Under the pieces are notes generated by a model, which saw nothing but the letters and a program-made list of their open reading frames with translations, was not told the origin of the DNA and did no database searches. The position numbers were made by a program, and so were the translations under genes. DNA of 64,000 nucleotides, taken from assembly GCA_005784505.1 (NCBI GenBank), contig VCAZ01000158.1:264001-328000 (forward strand). The letters run 5' to 3'. Positions within the stretch are counted from its first letter, which is position 1. Each line of letters begins with the position of its first letter. This DNA comes from Bagarius yarrelli (taxonomy: Eukaryota > Chordata > Actinopteri > Siluriformes > Sisoridae). Positions 11,947-23,406 of the stretch are shown one piece after another.

Positions 11947-12261
11947 CCCTGTCCCAATACTCACTCTTGCCCCTCATTTGAGCAGTAAAATGGACGAGGA
12001 TAAAATGTTAAGTGTAACTAAAAGATTATTCATGTAACTATCATTTCCAGCAGCAATACCACAAACAGTGCGACTACCGTCATTGGCATTTTTTTTGTCT
12101 AAAGGGTGTCGTGACGATGATGTAGCAATAACATTTGGCGCGAACGAGTGACGCCTTAAACCGTCCTAATTCTGCACATTAGCGCACTTGTTTACTTTTC
12201 AACTAAAGTGCACACTATGTAAAAGACCTTAGGGTGTACTGTTGGATTTGGGACAGAGCCT
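11947..12261. mobile_element. Possible small DNA element with inverted ends
   Basis: The left end 'CCCTGTCCCAATACTCACTC' and the reverse complement of the right end, 'GGCTCTGTCCCAAATCC', share the 'CTGTCCCAA' core in inverted orientation about 315 bases apart. 'GGGACAGAGCC'-type termini beside an 'ACTATGTA' motif are common in short nonautonomous fish DNA transposons. Interior sequence is moderately GC-rich with no reading frame. The inverted repeat is short and imperfect. Confidence 0.4.
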
Positions 12262-13946
12262 TAATGTCAAAAGCAATAAATAAAAAAGAAACATTTTTTT
12301 TTATCCATGTGAAAACAGAACTTCATCTTTAAGGCCATTTTTGAGAAGCTTCACCTAAATTATATTCCAAAAAAATGTCTGTATTCACAAGGACAAGACT
12401 TTAATCTACAAAAACAAAAACTTTCTCCTTCTCTTCCTCTTCCAAGGTCAGATGTAATACATTTTGGATTCTGTGGTTGAAGTCTGAGTCTCCTCTATTA
12501 ATCAGCTTCAACATGTCTGATTTCTTGGCTAGCCGTTGAGCAGCGCGGCTCTTGATGCTGTGAACGTCTCTTGTATTTTCGCCGAGCTCCTGTTACGCCT
12601 TGTGCTTGTAATTAACATGCCTTCCCACTCGACGTAGATGTGTGGAGACAGCTGATAGTGCCCCGTTTTTGCCTCGGTGTGTAAAATTGTACCTTCTCTC
12701 CTTTCTTTTTATTGTGTGTATATATGTGTGTGTCTTACAGTATTATTTCAGCATGATAAGGGTCAGACTGAAAAATTATTACATTACAATTTAATGCAGC
12801 AGTTTCTGGGGGTTGAGGGGAGCAGTGGGGGCGACTAATTCACACTCAGCACTTGAGCAGGAATTATTTCATAAAACCCTAAAAATTAAAAAAAATATAT
12901 TATTAAATTCTATAAAATAAAGTGATCCATCCAAATCATATGATAAAAAAAAAATCATCATTATAATTTACACATTTCTTGTATAAACAACCTCACTACG
13001 AATTTATTCATCAGTCATAACATCAGTCCCTTCATATTCACAATCAAAAATAAGAATTATTATGGTATGGATATTTTTACACATTGATCTTAATATAATA
13101 TCAATCTTTTTTTAAATCATGTGCTGTAGCGTAAAAGTGGGCGTGGTCAGAAGATAACATGGTGTTTATTTAAGCATTTAGATAAATGTGTTTCTATGAA
13201 CTGTCTGCTTGTAACTGAAGGTGTGACATTACACAGCTGTCACGACTCGATCTGATTCAAGCTCCGAATTTGGCTAAACTTCCCGTTTTCTTGTTATTCT
13301 TTCTCAAAAACACTGAACCGGCTGGTGTCATTTGAAAGCTATTAAACAAGACTTTTTATTTAAACTGTTATAGCAAGGTAGTGTAAGTGTATAACCTGTA
13401 TCACGTGATCCAGAGCTAGCTAGTGTTTTTTTTGCTAGCTCTGTGCGTTGTGCTGATTGGGATCTCTGGGGTTTAAATGCAACTATTCAATTTGCTGCAT
13501 AAATGACAATTAAAGTCTATGTTGTGCAATATATATGTATATTTTATCTAGAAATTTCGCTTAGCAATGTAAATGTAACTAGAATTTCTTCTAGTCTTGT
13601 CTGATTTTTGTTTTAAAGACAAAAATGTGTCGTTTTTGTTAAAATGGGTCGCTATTGCAGGACGCCACATCCAAATCGTAAACGCTGGCTGAAATTGAGC
13701 CTCTCAACGCATCTGGTTTAGCTCTGCACGTCACATTTTGAGCCGTTTCTTTTCTTACAGGTCTATTCCTGTTGAATTTGCTTACATTACACGGTGTTCG
13801 AGATAAACTGCGCACACCGAAGAGTCATTCTGCCAAGGAGTGTCTGTAAAACAGCCCAGTCATAAAAGGACAAGCAAAACTCATCTCTGGAAGAGTAACT
13901 GGCTCGTGTGCTGACAAACAAGCCCTAAAAGTATTAAAGGTATCAC
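12262..13946. other. Unannotated gene-free stretch
   Basis: AT-rich blocks alternate with balanced segments (12480-12690, 13640-13800). No supported gene or repeat. Confidence 0.5.
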
Positions 13947-13959
13947 ATGACCACATCGC

Positions 13960-14400
13960 TTCTGTGTACAAATCAAGCTTCCTCCTATAATACTCTCCAC
14001 ACCCCTCTGGAAAGTCTTTCTGCTAGATCAGGTCATGTGACTGTGGGGATTTATCATTTACTTCCAATGGTATCAATGAGATCAGACACTAATGTTGAGG
14101 TGAGGAGGTCTGGGATTCAGTCGGGTTTCCAGTTCATTTCAAAGGTGTTCAGTTTAAAGGTTTTGAGTCAGAATCAGGACTCTGTACAGGACATAGAAGT
14201 TCTTCCACTCCAAAACATCCAGAACACAGCATGTCTTCATGGAGATCAGGGGTTTTGTGCACAGGGACATTGTCATGCTGGAACAGGGTTTGAGTCTTGC
14301 AGTTCCAGTGAAGGAAGAATGTAAGGCTACAACATACAAAAAGACATTTTGCTTAGTCTGAAGAATACACAGTATCCAATCACATGCTTTCATCTAAAAT
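13960..14400 (-). pseudogene. Decayed Tc1/mariner-like transposase fragment, copy A
   Basis: The minus strand retains two signature segments of a Tc1-like DDE transposase in broken frames: 'QHDNVPVHK' at about 14254-14280, matching the second catalytic aspartate region (QHDN.P.HK), and 'GVEELLCPVQSPDSDSK' at about 14159-14220, matching the segment ending in SPDLNP just before the third acidic residue. Downstream codons contain stops, and the expected acidic residue after SPD is not preserved. The plus strand aligns by eye with 46874-47215, so both derive from one family. The element is dead and its outer ends are not clear. Confidence 0.75.
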
Positions 14401-14480
14401 TTTTCAGTTAAAAAACAAGCTCACCCAACCGGAGACCAGCTACATATCTTCAGACATTAGATCAAAACACAAAGATTTTT

Positions 14481-14657
14481 ACATTTATTCTATGGAGAAT
14501 AGAGAAATTGGGGGTTAAAATACCACCGCTACCACCAATCTACCACTGCTGGGTCCCTAAGCAATTAAGCCTTGCACAGAGGCCAAGTGGTGAAAGCTTG
14601 GTGGTGCTGGGAATCGAACCTCAATATTCCTGGTATCAGTCCAACAACTTAACCACT
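14481..14657 (-). mobile_element. V-SINE copy with a nested opposite-strand SINE fragment
   Basis: The minus-strand copy shows 'GGTTCGATTCCCAGCACCAC' and a degraded head. Inside it, at about 14527-14575, lies a plus-oriented piece of the same family: 'CACCAATCTACCACTGCTGG' followed by 'GTCCCTAAGCAATTAAGCC'. The copy is therefore a composite of two orientations. Confidence 0.7.
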
Positions 14658-14742
14658 TTTTACAGCAATCAATTTCCCCTTTTGTAATTGGATAGGACAC
14701 CATAAACATTATTGGTTAAACTGCACCATATTAGTGACACAT

Positions 14743-14990
14743 AGGAACCCGTCCAATCTGGCAACACTGGGTGGAAACCCCCCTCATTTGGCAACACTGG
14801 GTGGGAACCCAGATGGGAACCCGTCCAATTTGGAAACACTGGGTGGGAACCTGATGGGAACCCATCCAATCTGGAAACACCGTTAAGGTTAAGAATGTTT
14901 ATAGGTCTGGTCACATTAATGACAACAGAAATTTATTTCATAGACTCACCTTAACTGTGAATGGATAAAAAGTATGAATATTGTAATTTA
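14743..14990. repeat. 30-bp minisatellite with shared 3' flank, copy 1
   Basis: The array at 14743-14880 is built from 'AATCTGGCAACACTGGGTGG' plus 'GAACCC' with spacings of 30 and about 41 bases. It is followed by about 110 bases (14881-14990) that resemble 16159-16272, including 'TTAATGACAACAGAAAT' and 'GTAATTTA'. Array plus flank therefore form one repeated module. Confidence 0.85.
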
Positions 14991-15983
14991 TATTTCCACT
15001 TTATATTGCTGGCCTGATTGTTGTAAACATGACAATGTTTTAAAAATGATTTATAAAAACAGGGCAACAATCAGTCTTTAAATGAAAACGATTTTCTAGA
15101 CAGAAAACAAATGGTTTACAGCTAAGCATTAGATCACGGCTCACTCATGCTAGCTGCTTATGTGTTGGAAAAAGAATGCTGTTGTTTTTACAGAATTCTT
15201 ATCCTATTTATAAAAATCCTGCAGAAGTGCTGACTAGACAGTAAAATAAAATGCACAAGCTTCGCACTGGAACAGGTTTGCTTTTGCTAGTGCGGTGGAG
15301 GATATTTTAGTTGTTTATTTCTGCATGGCACCTTTACAGAGTCAAGTTCCTAACAAAATACAGAAGGACAAAAAGCACAGCGCAACGATTGTCTTTGTTA
15401 TTAAAGTGTTTACAAGTTCAGATGTTTGTCGTTTACGGTATTGTTCTGAACGGCGCCCCACCCGCCAGACGCCACTCGAGAGCTACAACTACAACATGGT
15501 GCTTTTCAGGAACCTCTGCAGATTTAGACTGAAATAACAGTTCAAATTTTATTTAAGATTTCAAAATAATCATTTGGGAGTGTGCCTAAATTTTCTGTTT
15601 TTTCCTAGATTTTCCAATGTGATTGTTCCAAAGTTGTTGACCGAGTTTCTCTGAGAGCATCTTTAAGAGTAGCACTCAATCAAATGCATTACAATTTTAA
15701 ATACTAGAAGTTAGTTAATGTTTACAGAAGAAGTCTCCAGTGTCAGAGCTTTGTATAACGCGTAAAGTTATCACAAATTTGAGCTGTATTTTTTACATAC
15801 AATTTTATACATACATATTTTACATATTGTTACTTATTATTTTATTGTAAATTTCAATTCAGTTGAAAAACAAATAGAATAACATTTGTGGTTACTTCCA
15901 CACACCCTGCAGTTGTATCAAAAAGTAGCCCAACAGTTTATTAACCAGTACCTTTATTTCTTGTCCAGACATGTTCAAAAGAA
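14991..15983. other. Unannotated spacer between two minisatellite modules
   Basis: Includes two overlapping 73-80 codon plus-strand frames near 15295-15537 with no recognisable domain. The remainder is AT-leaning. Confidence 0.5.
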
Positions 15984-16272
15984 GCCCAATCTGGCAACAC
16001 TGGCAACACCCACCCACATAATCTGGCAGCACTGGGTATAAACCCACCCAATCTGGCAACACTGGGTGGGAACCTGCCCAATCAGACAACACTAGGTGGG
16101 GACCTGTCCAATTTGACAACACTGGGTGGGAACCTGTCCAATCTGGCACTGGCAACATTGGTAAGTTTAAGACTAATTATAGGTGCTGTGACGTTAATGA
16201 CAACAGAAATGAATTTTAGAGACTAACTGTAACTTGAAATGGATTAAAGTTTTTATTAAAATGTAATTTAAA
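15984..16272. repeat. 30-bp minisatellite with shared 3' flank, copy 2
   Basis: At least five units of 'CCAATCTGGCAACACTGGGT' plus 'GGGAACCTGT' at a 30-base period (16051 and 16081 are clear unit starts), then a flank matching that of the 14.7-kb copy. The 5' flanks of the two copies do not match, so the shared module starts at the array. Confidence 0.87.
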
Positions 16273-16496
16273 CTTAATTTAGATACCTAATTTTAGATTT
16301 GCATGCTATAAAAGTAAAAACTCACATTTTATTGCACTTTGGGATAAACTATTATTCAAAACAACAACCCCTCAGGGTGGTATCAGTAACAGTAACAGCA
16401 TGACTGCATGTTTTATTATTTATAAAGCAATGCTAGCTAGAAACTGATGCGTAAAATCATTCTTTCCTCTTAACTTTCTTGTTTCTACATTGTCAT
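16273..16496. other. Unannotated sequence
   Basis: Contains a short 'AGTAACAGTAACAGC' duplication near 16385. Nothing else seen. Confidence 0.45.
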
Positions 16497-16663
16497 GTGA
16501 CCTGCTAACCAGAAGATTGGAGGTTCGATTCTTAGCATCAGTCATTTACCACAGCTGGGCCCCTGGGCAAGGCCCTTAAAACCATAATTGCTCTGTTGTT
16601 AATATGCAATCAATGTAAGTCACCCTAAATAAGGTGGTCTGCCTAATGCCAGAAATGTAAATA
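16497..16663 (+). mobile_element. tRNA-headed V-SINE copy
   Basis: Head with B-box-like 'GGTTCGATTC', linker 'GGGCCCCTGGGCAAGGCCCT', then a mutated tail domain 'GTAAGTCACCCTAAATAAGG' ... 'TCTGCCTAATGCCAGAAATG'. Confidence 0.85.
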
Positions 16664-17710
16664 GGTAATGCTTGATGCCTGGTAAAAGCTTTAGTTCTAT
16701 GAGCAGAAGGCTGGATTTTCTCAACATGAGTGGCATCGGAAAAGCCATCATTAAATGAGGCCTGGCACATAAACAGGGCCTTGGCGAAATCCATTCCCGG
16801 TGATACCCCAGGTAAAACCTGCGCTGGTCTCTGCTTAAGCATTTGTAAATGGCCCGGAATTGTGTGGAAGGATCAGGAGGCCTGATCTGGTGGAGGTTTG
16901 TTTTGGCCCCGCTCTTTCCATTTTGCTATGGGCTGCAGCTGTTCACGGTCTGTGCGTGTTTCTCAATTAAAGCATTAATCCAAATCAGTTAAAATGATGG
17001 TGCGCGGAGGAAGGACGCCCACGAAGTGTGCTCTGTCTTTCTCTGGTTCTTTCCCTCTGGTAATTGCTCACCAAGCATTCCTCAAAATGAGCATCAAAGC
17101 CGGGGGTCTGGGAAATGTGGAAAATGTGAATGTGAAGAGCAAAAACAAAAAAGTGTACAAATTACGTTCGAGCTTCGGTTGTTTTTTCCCTCCAGTGAAC
17201 ATTTTTCCTCCTGTAGCTTACTATCTAACAAAAAAGCTCGGATATGTTCTCTCATTTGTCCTGACCACTTGTGGGAATCTTTCTATGCAACGGATCACAA
17301 CCGATATTCGCTATTCCGTCGCTGTGGTCTACCTCAGCTATTCGACTTTCCGCAAGTCTTTAAAAACTGGACATAGATTTTACTATGATGCGGAAAAGAA
17401 TTTGTGACACGAAGGTACACAGTTGTCAAGTAGAAAAAGGGTGCGTGACCTTTTTTAAAAGGAAGCGTTGAAGTTGAGGGGACAGCGAGATGAAGTTATT
17501 TCTGTTTACACGTGTGAGTGTGTGTGTGTGTGTGTGTCTGAGGGACTGCACACGTCGCTGATTACTCTGGGTTAATGTAAACATGTAGAGGTTTAGACTG
17601 TAACTCTGGCAAAATGTCAGCACTAAACATCCTCAAACACATGATCGGAACACCAGGTGCGCAGGAACACCTGTGAGCTGATGGCCACTACAGCACCCTG
17701 TGGTAGACAG
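16664..17710. other. Complex non-repetitive sequence, candidate conserved noncoding block
   Basis: Balanced composition with few homopolymers from about 16690 to 17410, including an 'ATTAAAGCATTAATCC' motif near 16965. Overlapping 137- and 116-codon plus-strand frames (16994-17407, 17026-17376) carry no domain I recognise. A (GT)n run lies at about 17515-17538. It looks like the kind of sequence that can be conserved, but this is a visual judgement only. Confidence 0.3.
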
Positions 17711-17803
17711 TAGTGGCTTTGATAGTTAATTGTTGATTAAGGGATCATGGTTCAAGCCTTACTACTGAAAAGTGCCACTATTTTGCCTTTGAGTGAGGCT
17801 TTT
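17711..17803 (+). mobile_element. Truncated V-SINE head
   Basis: tRNA-like head 'TGGTTCAAGCCTTACTACTG' and degraded linker 'TTTGAGTGAGGCTTTTA'. It stops before the tail domain and is followed at once by a minus-strand copy, forming a tail-to-tail inverted pair. Confidence 0.65.
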
Positions 17804-17811
17804 ACTTTATA

Positions 17812-18090
17812 ATACATTTCTGGCATTTGGTAGACCACCCTTATTCACAGCAACTTACATTTATCTCATTTTATTATCGAGCTAAACAGTTGTGGCTTAG
17901 GACCTTGCTCAAGGGCCCAGCTGTGAAAAGTGCCAGGATTCGACCCATGATCTTTCAGTCAATTACATTTACGATTACACCCTTCCCGACTTCCGTCTTA
18001 TTCAGTTGATCAGTTTAGGGTTAACTGTAGCAGCTTGAATGATCTTTCATTTAGCAATCCAACACCCTAACAACTGAGATACCACTTCCC
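17812..18090 (-). mobile_element. V-SINE copy split by a short insertion
   Basis: Starts with the tail domain ('TTTCTGGCATTTGGTAGACC'), then the linker 'GGACCTTGCTCAAGGGCCCA', then 'GATCTTTCAGTCA' at about 17950-17962. About 90 unrelated bases intervene before the tRNA-like head resumes at about 18053 ('CCAACACCCTAACAACTGAG') and ends 'TACCACTTCCCA'. Confidence 0.8.
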
Positions 18091-20062
18091 ACTACAAAAA
18101 TTTCCTCTTAACTCCTCCTGCTCCAGGTGAGCTGTATTATGACTCTGGGCATGTATAAAGTCCATATGTGATGTGCTGTCAGACCACGATGTGGGATGTG
18201 CTTCATTCAGACATTCATAACCCTTCTTCATAACGCACAGTGTGGAATTTCAAATTCGAGATGAGACCCTATCACATTGTGTCAAGATGACTGGAACATT
18301 TGTTCTGTGTTTTTGACATTCTGGGAGGTCGGACTTGGTTAATCTACGGTAACCCGTGTTCTACGTAGGAGGAACGTGATAGACAAAGCCTAGTAAGTTC
18401 ACTCCTTCCACACACGGTAATTAACCCCCACCACCACCACCACCTCCCTCCTGTCCTCCGTCAGACGATAACAGCGCAGACCAGAGAGAGAGGATGAGGG
18501 GGTGTTCAACTTGTACAATGTGAAGCAGCGATAAGGAGGGAATCAGAATGGCTGCGGACCTCAGCGAGAGTCCAACTTCTATTGTGGGAGAAAGCCGAGT
18601 TCCTGAGGCAGAGGGGCAGGAAGGGCAAGGAAAGGTGAAGGCTCAAAGAAACATTAATTACTCTGCCGGGGTCATAAAGCACCTGTCTAAGGTTGACATT
18701 AGAATCTTTGTTCTTATCATGAGTTTAACAATGCTGGAGGTGATTTGAGACAAAACCCCAGCGAGGGCTAGCTCATGTGAATTTAGGGGACAAAAAATAA
18801 AAGAATTCAAATAAAAAATAAAAGAGACGTCGCATTGAAACTGCTAAACTTGTAGCCGTATAAATAGTTTGTAACTTTTGACCAAATGTAAAAATTTGGC
18901 AGGATTAAACACAGAATTGTCCCCAGACACGGTATATGATAACAGTGGTGTATAATAACAATGTGAAATGTTTTCAGATGCTAAAACGTGAAGCTACAGT
19001 TAGAATAAATTTTTTTTTGCGACTATAAAAATACAACACAATGCATTCGGGTTCAAATGATTAATCGATTAAAACAGTTGTGATAAAATGAGTTGATTTC
19101 TCTAATTATGGAAATTATTCCTTTAGTGTGTAAGCATAAAAATACAATGTGACTAAAATTTAATTATAAATTGCCCTTAATAATTATTACCCCTTGTTTT
19201 GGTAAATACTAAATGAAAATCTATTCCAGTCAAAAATTCAACAAAACCTAAACTAGGTTTAACTAATAATGCTAGCTAGCTTAATAATAATTCCAAACTA
19301 AACTAGCGGTAGCAGATTGATCACAGCGACAGATTTCAGGTCTCAGTCTGATCTCTGAGGTCGACCCGATGAATCTGCCGGACACCAATGACGTTTTTTA
19401 AAAAATAATTGTAAAAAATTACACAAAGCTGGAAAGAGACGAAAAACCACATAGTTTATAAAATATACTTGTGTAAAAGATACTCAAAATGCCACCATGA
19501 ATCAATTTTTATTAGCCATTATATAATTTAAAAAAATATGTACACACATGTAGATACTTTAAGTTCAATTAAAATGTATTGTAATTTATTATTAAAATAA
19601 AAAACGGTACAGAGAAAACAGACAAAAATAAGAAATATTAAAATACACAGTTTCCAATACATAAAGCAGAAACAACGACAGTATAATTTACAAACACTGT
19701 ATGGTAGTAAAATATAAATAACTAAATAAATATATATCTTAATAACTAACTAACTACATGAATAAATAAATACATATTTATGCTAACCTTCTTAGCTATA
19801 AAAAGTTTAAAGTTTAGATTCTTGATTCTTTGTTGTGGTCAATTGGAATAATTTCCATTAAGAAATCGAACTTATGACATCATAATCTATACACAACAAA
19901 TCAACATATTTGGAATCTTTACTAAACAAAACAAAAACAACAACAAAAAAACAACAAAAATAAAACTATGTTTTATTAGGTAACTGTATCAGAAAAAAAA
20001 ATGAGTGTGTGTGTTTTATGCTCTTTGGACCTTACATATTTTCTTTGAATCTTAATTGAATT
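18091..20062. other. Gene-free stretch
   Basis: 18120-18770 is balanced, includes a short CCA run (18430-18443) and a 66-codon frame at 18548-18748 beginning MAADLSESPTS in a good start context (CAGAATGG); I recognise no family and give it little weight. From 18770 to 20062 the sequence is AT-rich with A runs. Confidence 0.4.
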
Positions 20063-20076
20063 TTATATATATTATA

Positions 20077-20133
<57 letters not shown>
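20063..20133. repeat. (AT)n microsatellite
   Basis: About 70 bases of alternating AT with two TT-type phase breaks at the left. Self-complementary, so it could extrude a cruciform. Confidence 0.95.
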
Positions 20134-20135
<2 letters not shown>

Positions 20136-20512
20136 CATGCAGGCAAAAACAATCAAGTACAGTGCAACATTCATGCTCAATGTTAATTCATTCATTCATT
20201 CATGTTTTAATTTATTAAGTAATTAATCTGCTGCTAAAAATAAAAAAAAGAATGTTTATTATCATTATTAAATAACACACATAAAGTGAGAAGACTAATA
20301 AGTGAAAGGATGGAATGGATACGGCCATTAAGAGAATTTTGTAGACAAAATCCCCCCCCAAGATTAATGAGAGCGGGCACCAATTTTTTTAATATTAGGT
20401 TTTAGAAGCAACTATAAAAAATAAAATAAGATAAAATAAAATTACATAATAAACACTTTAGTATTTATACATTTTTTAAAGTAACTAATTTCTTTTGACA
20501 AATATAAATAAA

Positions 20513-20514
<2 letters not shown>

Positions 20515-20579
<65 letters not shown>

Positions 20580-20591
20580 TATATATATATA
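20515..20591. repeat. (TA)n microsatellite
   Basis: About 77 bases of alternating TA with one AA phase break near 20572. It lies about 380 bases from the similar array at 20063-20133. Confidence 0.95.
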
Positions 20592-22029
20592 CCTTAACCT
20601 TTTATATTTTTCAAAGATTAAAATTTTAAGCTATTAAATAATTCTAGTGTCAGTCAATTAAAAGAAATTACGTTACTGGTCCACTTTTAACAATTACATT
20701 AAATTTATTCAAATTTTTATTGTCATTGGTTATTCATTTGCATTTTATTCCTTTCTTCTTGATTGTATTTCATTTTAACAACTTAAAACTCTCCTGTGTG
20801 TGTTTTCTCAAACCAGCTGCACATTTTCTTTCTTTTTTTTCATTGCAAATCAGAAGAGCTCGAGAATAAAGTCGTCTTGAGTTACTCTGAAAGAATTGTT
20901 TAACATTAGATCATCATTTTAAAAAACGATTGTTGAATAATAGTTTCAAATAAGAAACACACACACACACACACACATACACACACCTCCATGAAATCTG
21001 GGAATTAAAATGTATAATTAAAGAGGCCCTGAGATCTTGTTCTTCATGGCGCATGCCGGCTTCGTGTGCAGGCCTCTTAAACGTAGTGTGAGTGCAGAAG
21101 ACAAATATTTACATGACTTTTGCAGGTTACACTTCTCCGGTCTTCTGCTTCAGTCTGCTTTGAGGAGAAAGAGAAGGAGGAGGAGGAATCTCAAAAACTC
21201 GGCGTGACCTGAAATTTGTTTGGCCTGCAAAGTAGCTGAAGCTGCACAGCAAAATAACATCATAAAACATCCTAAAGTGGCTGTAGTGACGCTGCCATAA
21301 ACTGTCTTTTGCTTAGTTCCTAATTTTCCTAATAAAATATAAAAAAACATTTTTCAGATTAAAATGTACTTAATTTTTAGGTATGTAAATATTTGGAGAA
21401 ATGCTACATTTATTTATTCGAAATATCCTCAGGAAAATTTTAGTTTTCTTCTTTTTTTTCACCATCTGTATACAATATTGAATTATTTTTATTTATAAGG
21501 ATTTATTTGCTCAGCTCATCATCATCATCATCATCATCTTTATCATCTCCATATTCCCTTCAGTTTTCCGATAACACTAATTTCTTGAAATAATCATCAT
21601 TAGACGTATTTGCCTTTGAGCTTCGCCATGTCGTTTCCTCCACTCAGACCCGACGCCGGAGTTCGGTTCGCTGATGGGTCGCGGTTCTGCGTGAGAAACT
21701 TTTTGCTCGTCTGTTCTGGGAAAGTAACCCTGTCATTACTTGCTATGCTTTCAAATCCAAATCGTTCTCTTCCATCTTCACCTCAGAGTTTTTTACTCCA
21801 TTTTGGAGGTTTGCTCAACAACAGATATTTCATATATGCATAGGAAATAACCTCACGTCTTACTGTTACTGTAGACAGATAGGGCCCCAGGAAAGAATAC
21901 AAGATTGGACCCTCCACCAAACATACTATTACTTTACTGCTAGTAATGTTACTACTACCCCCCTAGCAGCGCCCCAACTGTACAAAACACATTGCAGATT
22001 TTGTTGTCTCTCACGTCAAGGCTTTACAC
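20592..22029. other. Gene-free stretch with minor simple repeats
   Basis: Includes an (AC)n run with one interruption at 20957-20987 and a (TCA)n run at about 21518-21547. The segment 20990-21310 is balanced and non-repetitive and may be conserved noncoding DNA. No supported gene. Confidence 0.5.
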
Positions 22030-22194
22030 CAGGGGTGTCCAAACTGGAGGGCAGAGTTTAGCTCCAACTTGTCTCAACACTTTTACCTGTAGGTTTCAAG
22101 TATACCTAGCAAGATCTTGATTAGTTGGCTCAGTTGTGTTTGATTAGGGTTGGAGCTAAACTCTGCCCTCCAGGACCGAGTTTGCACAGCCCTG
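22030..22194. mobile_element. hAT-like palindromic MITE, copy 1
   Basis: The 165-base element begins 'CAGGGGTGTCCAAACT' and ends 'AGTTTGCACAGCCCTG', a slightly mutated inverted match. Inside, 22048-22070 is the perfect 23-base reverse complement of 22148-22170 (core 'GCAGAGTTTAGCTCCAAC'). CAGGGGTG ends are typical of hAT superfamily elements, and this sequence closely resembles a nonautonomous element widespread in fish. No clean 8-bp target duplication is visible. Confidence 0.85.
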
Positions 22195-23406
22195 GCACAC
22201 AGCTTGGGTTTTATTTGAGACAGTGTGGTGAAAGGATGAGACAGATTTGAGAAGGTTGGAAAAGTCCGCGTTTGGGTTTGAGAAAGAAGCAGAGCTCGAC
22301 AGCGCCGGCTGACATTTTTCTTTGTCAGAGCTCGCAGGAGTCGCTACAAAGAAGCCAGCTGTCAGGCCTCATGGAACCTGGCCTCTAATTAAAACAGTGG
22401 AAAATTGGATAACTCCGCAAATTCATCACGGCCGTCCCGAGCCGTCAGGGCTCCCCGGCTTTGGGGGCTGCCACCCATCTTTTGTTTACATCATACAGAC
22501 TTGGCCCCTTTGTGCTGTGTGGTTTTTAGAACCGTTTTTTTTTCCTTGTAATGGACTACAAGGGCTTGTCCTGCACGTCCTCTCCTGAGATGATAGAGCA
22601 CCACATCCCCCAAACAACCCCTCGCCCCTAAAACTTGGGGTAAATTCCCTCACACCTACCTCGTTAGACCCTCATTTATTAGCCGCTAATGGAAGTTTAG
22701 ACCGCGCTGATCTGATGTCATGTGCTCGAATACAAATGTCTGTGGAATAAATATCTCTGTCTCATCCGATTTGTTATCAAAAGTAAACCTAGCAGCTAGA
22801 GCCGCTGCTAAACCATACACCCTTTCCGGCGCTGTCTAACCAGGTCAGGTGCGACAAAGAAAGCGGTATCCGATTTACGCTGTGGTCAACCTCACGTCAA
22901 TCCGCCGCTTTCAACAGTTTACGCCGAACATAACCGTCCGGCCTGTTTTAACAGCTGACATTTACACTTCGGGCTACGGTACATCCAGACCGAGAATAAA
23001 CTCCCTCTTTGAAGAAAAAAAGGATCCTGGAAGGATAATTGTTTTAATGGGGTTACACCTAATCTGTCACGCTATAAAACACAAATAAATGGTGCACCAG
23101 AGAAACGCAGTGGTCTGAGCCAGAAACAAGAGAACGTGGAAGCAGAAGACCTAGAACTTCACACTCACTAACCAAAAATACATATCCTGTGCAAAGTGTA
23201 GAATAAGTACAGAACGAAATACGGTGTGTGTAGTGTTACATAAGAATAATCAGCAGTGCAATGACCTGATGTGTGTGTAGTGTTGTGCTGGTTATTAATT
23301 ATAAAATATATTTATTACCTAGGGTTATCCTAATCCTAATTTTATTTCCAATTAACAACATATTACACTATAGAAGTTCCTTGATTAGAATAATTTTTAA
23401 AGAACC
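22195..23406. other. Complex non-repetitive sequence, candidate conserved noncoding blocks
   Basis: 22250-22570 and 22800-23060 have balanced or GC-leaning composition, few repeats and an embedded 'CTCTAATTAAAACAG' homeodomain-like motif. The short frames there (88 and 79 codons) show no domain. This is a candidate only; no alignment was possible. Confidence 0.3.

Noticed and set aside
16994..17407. 137-codon plus-strand frame
   Set aside because: It overlaps another open frame of 116 codons in a different register and has no recognisable domain. Treated as part of a candidate noncoding block.
18548..18748. 66-codon frame starting MAADLSESPTS in a good start context
   Set aside because: Looks like a plausible first exon but has no recognisable family and no clear downstream exon in the window.
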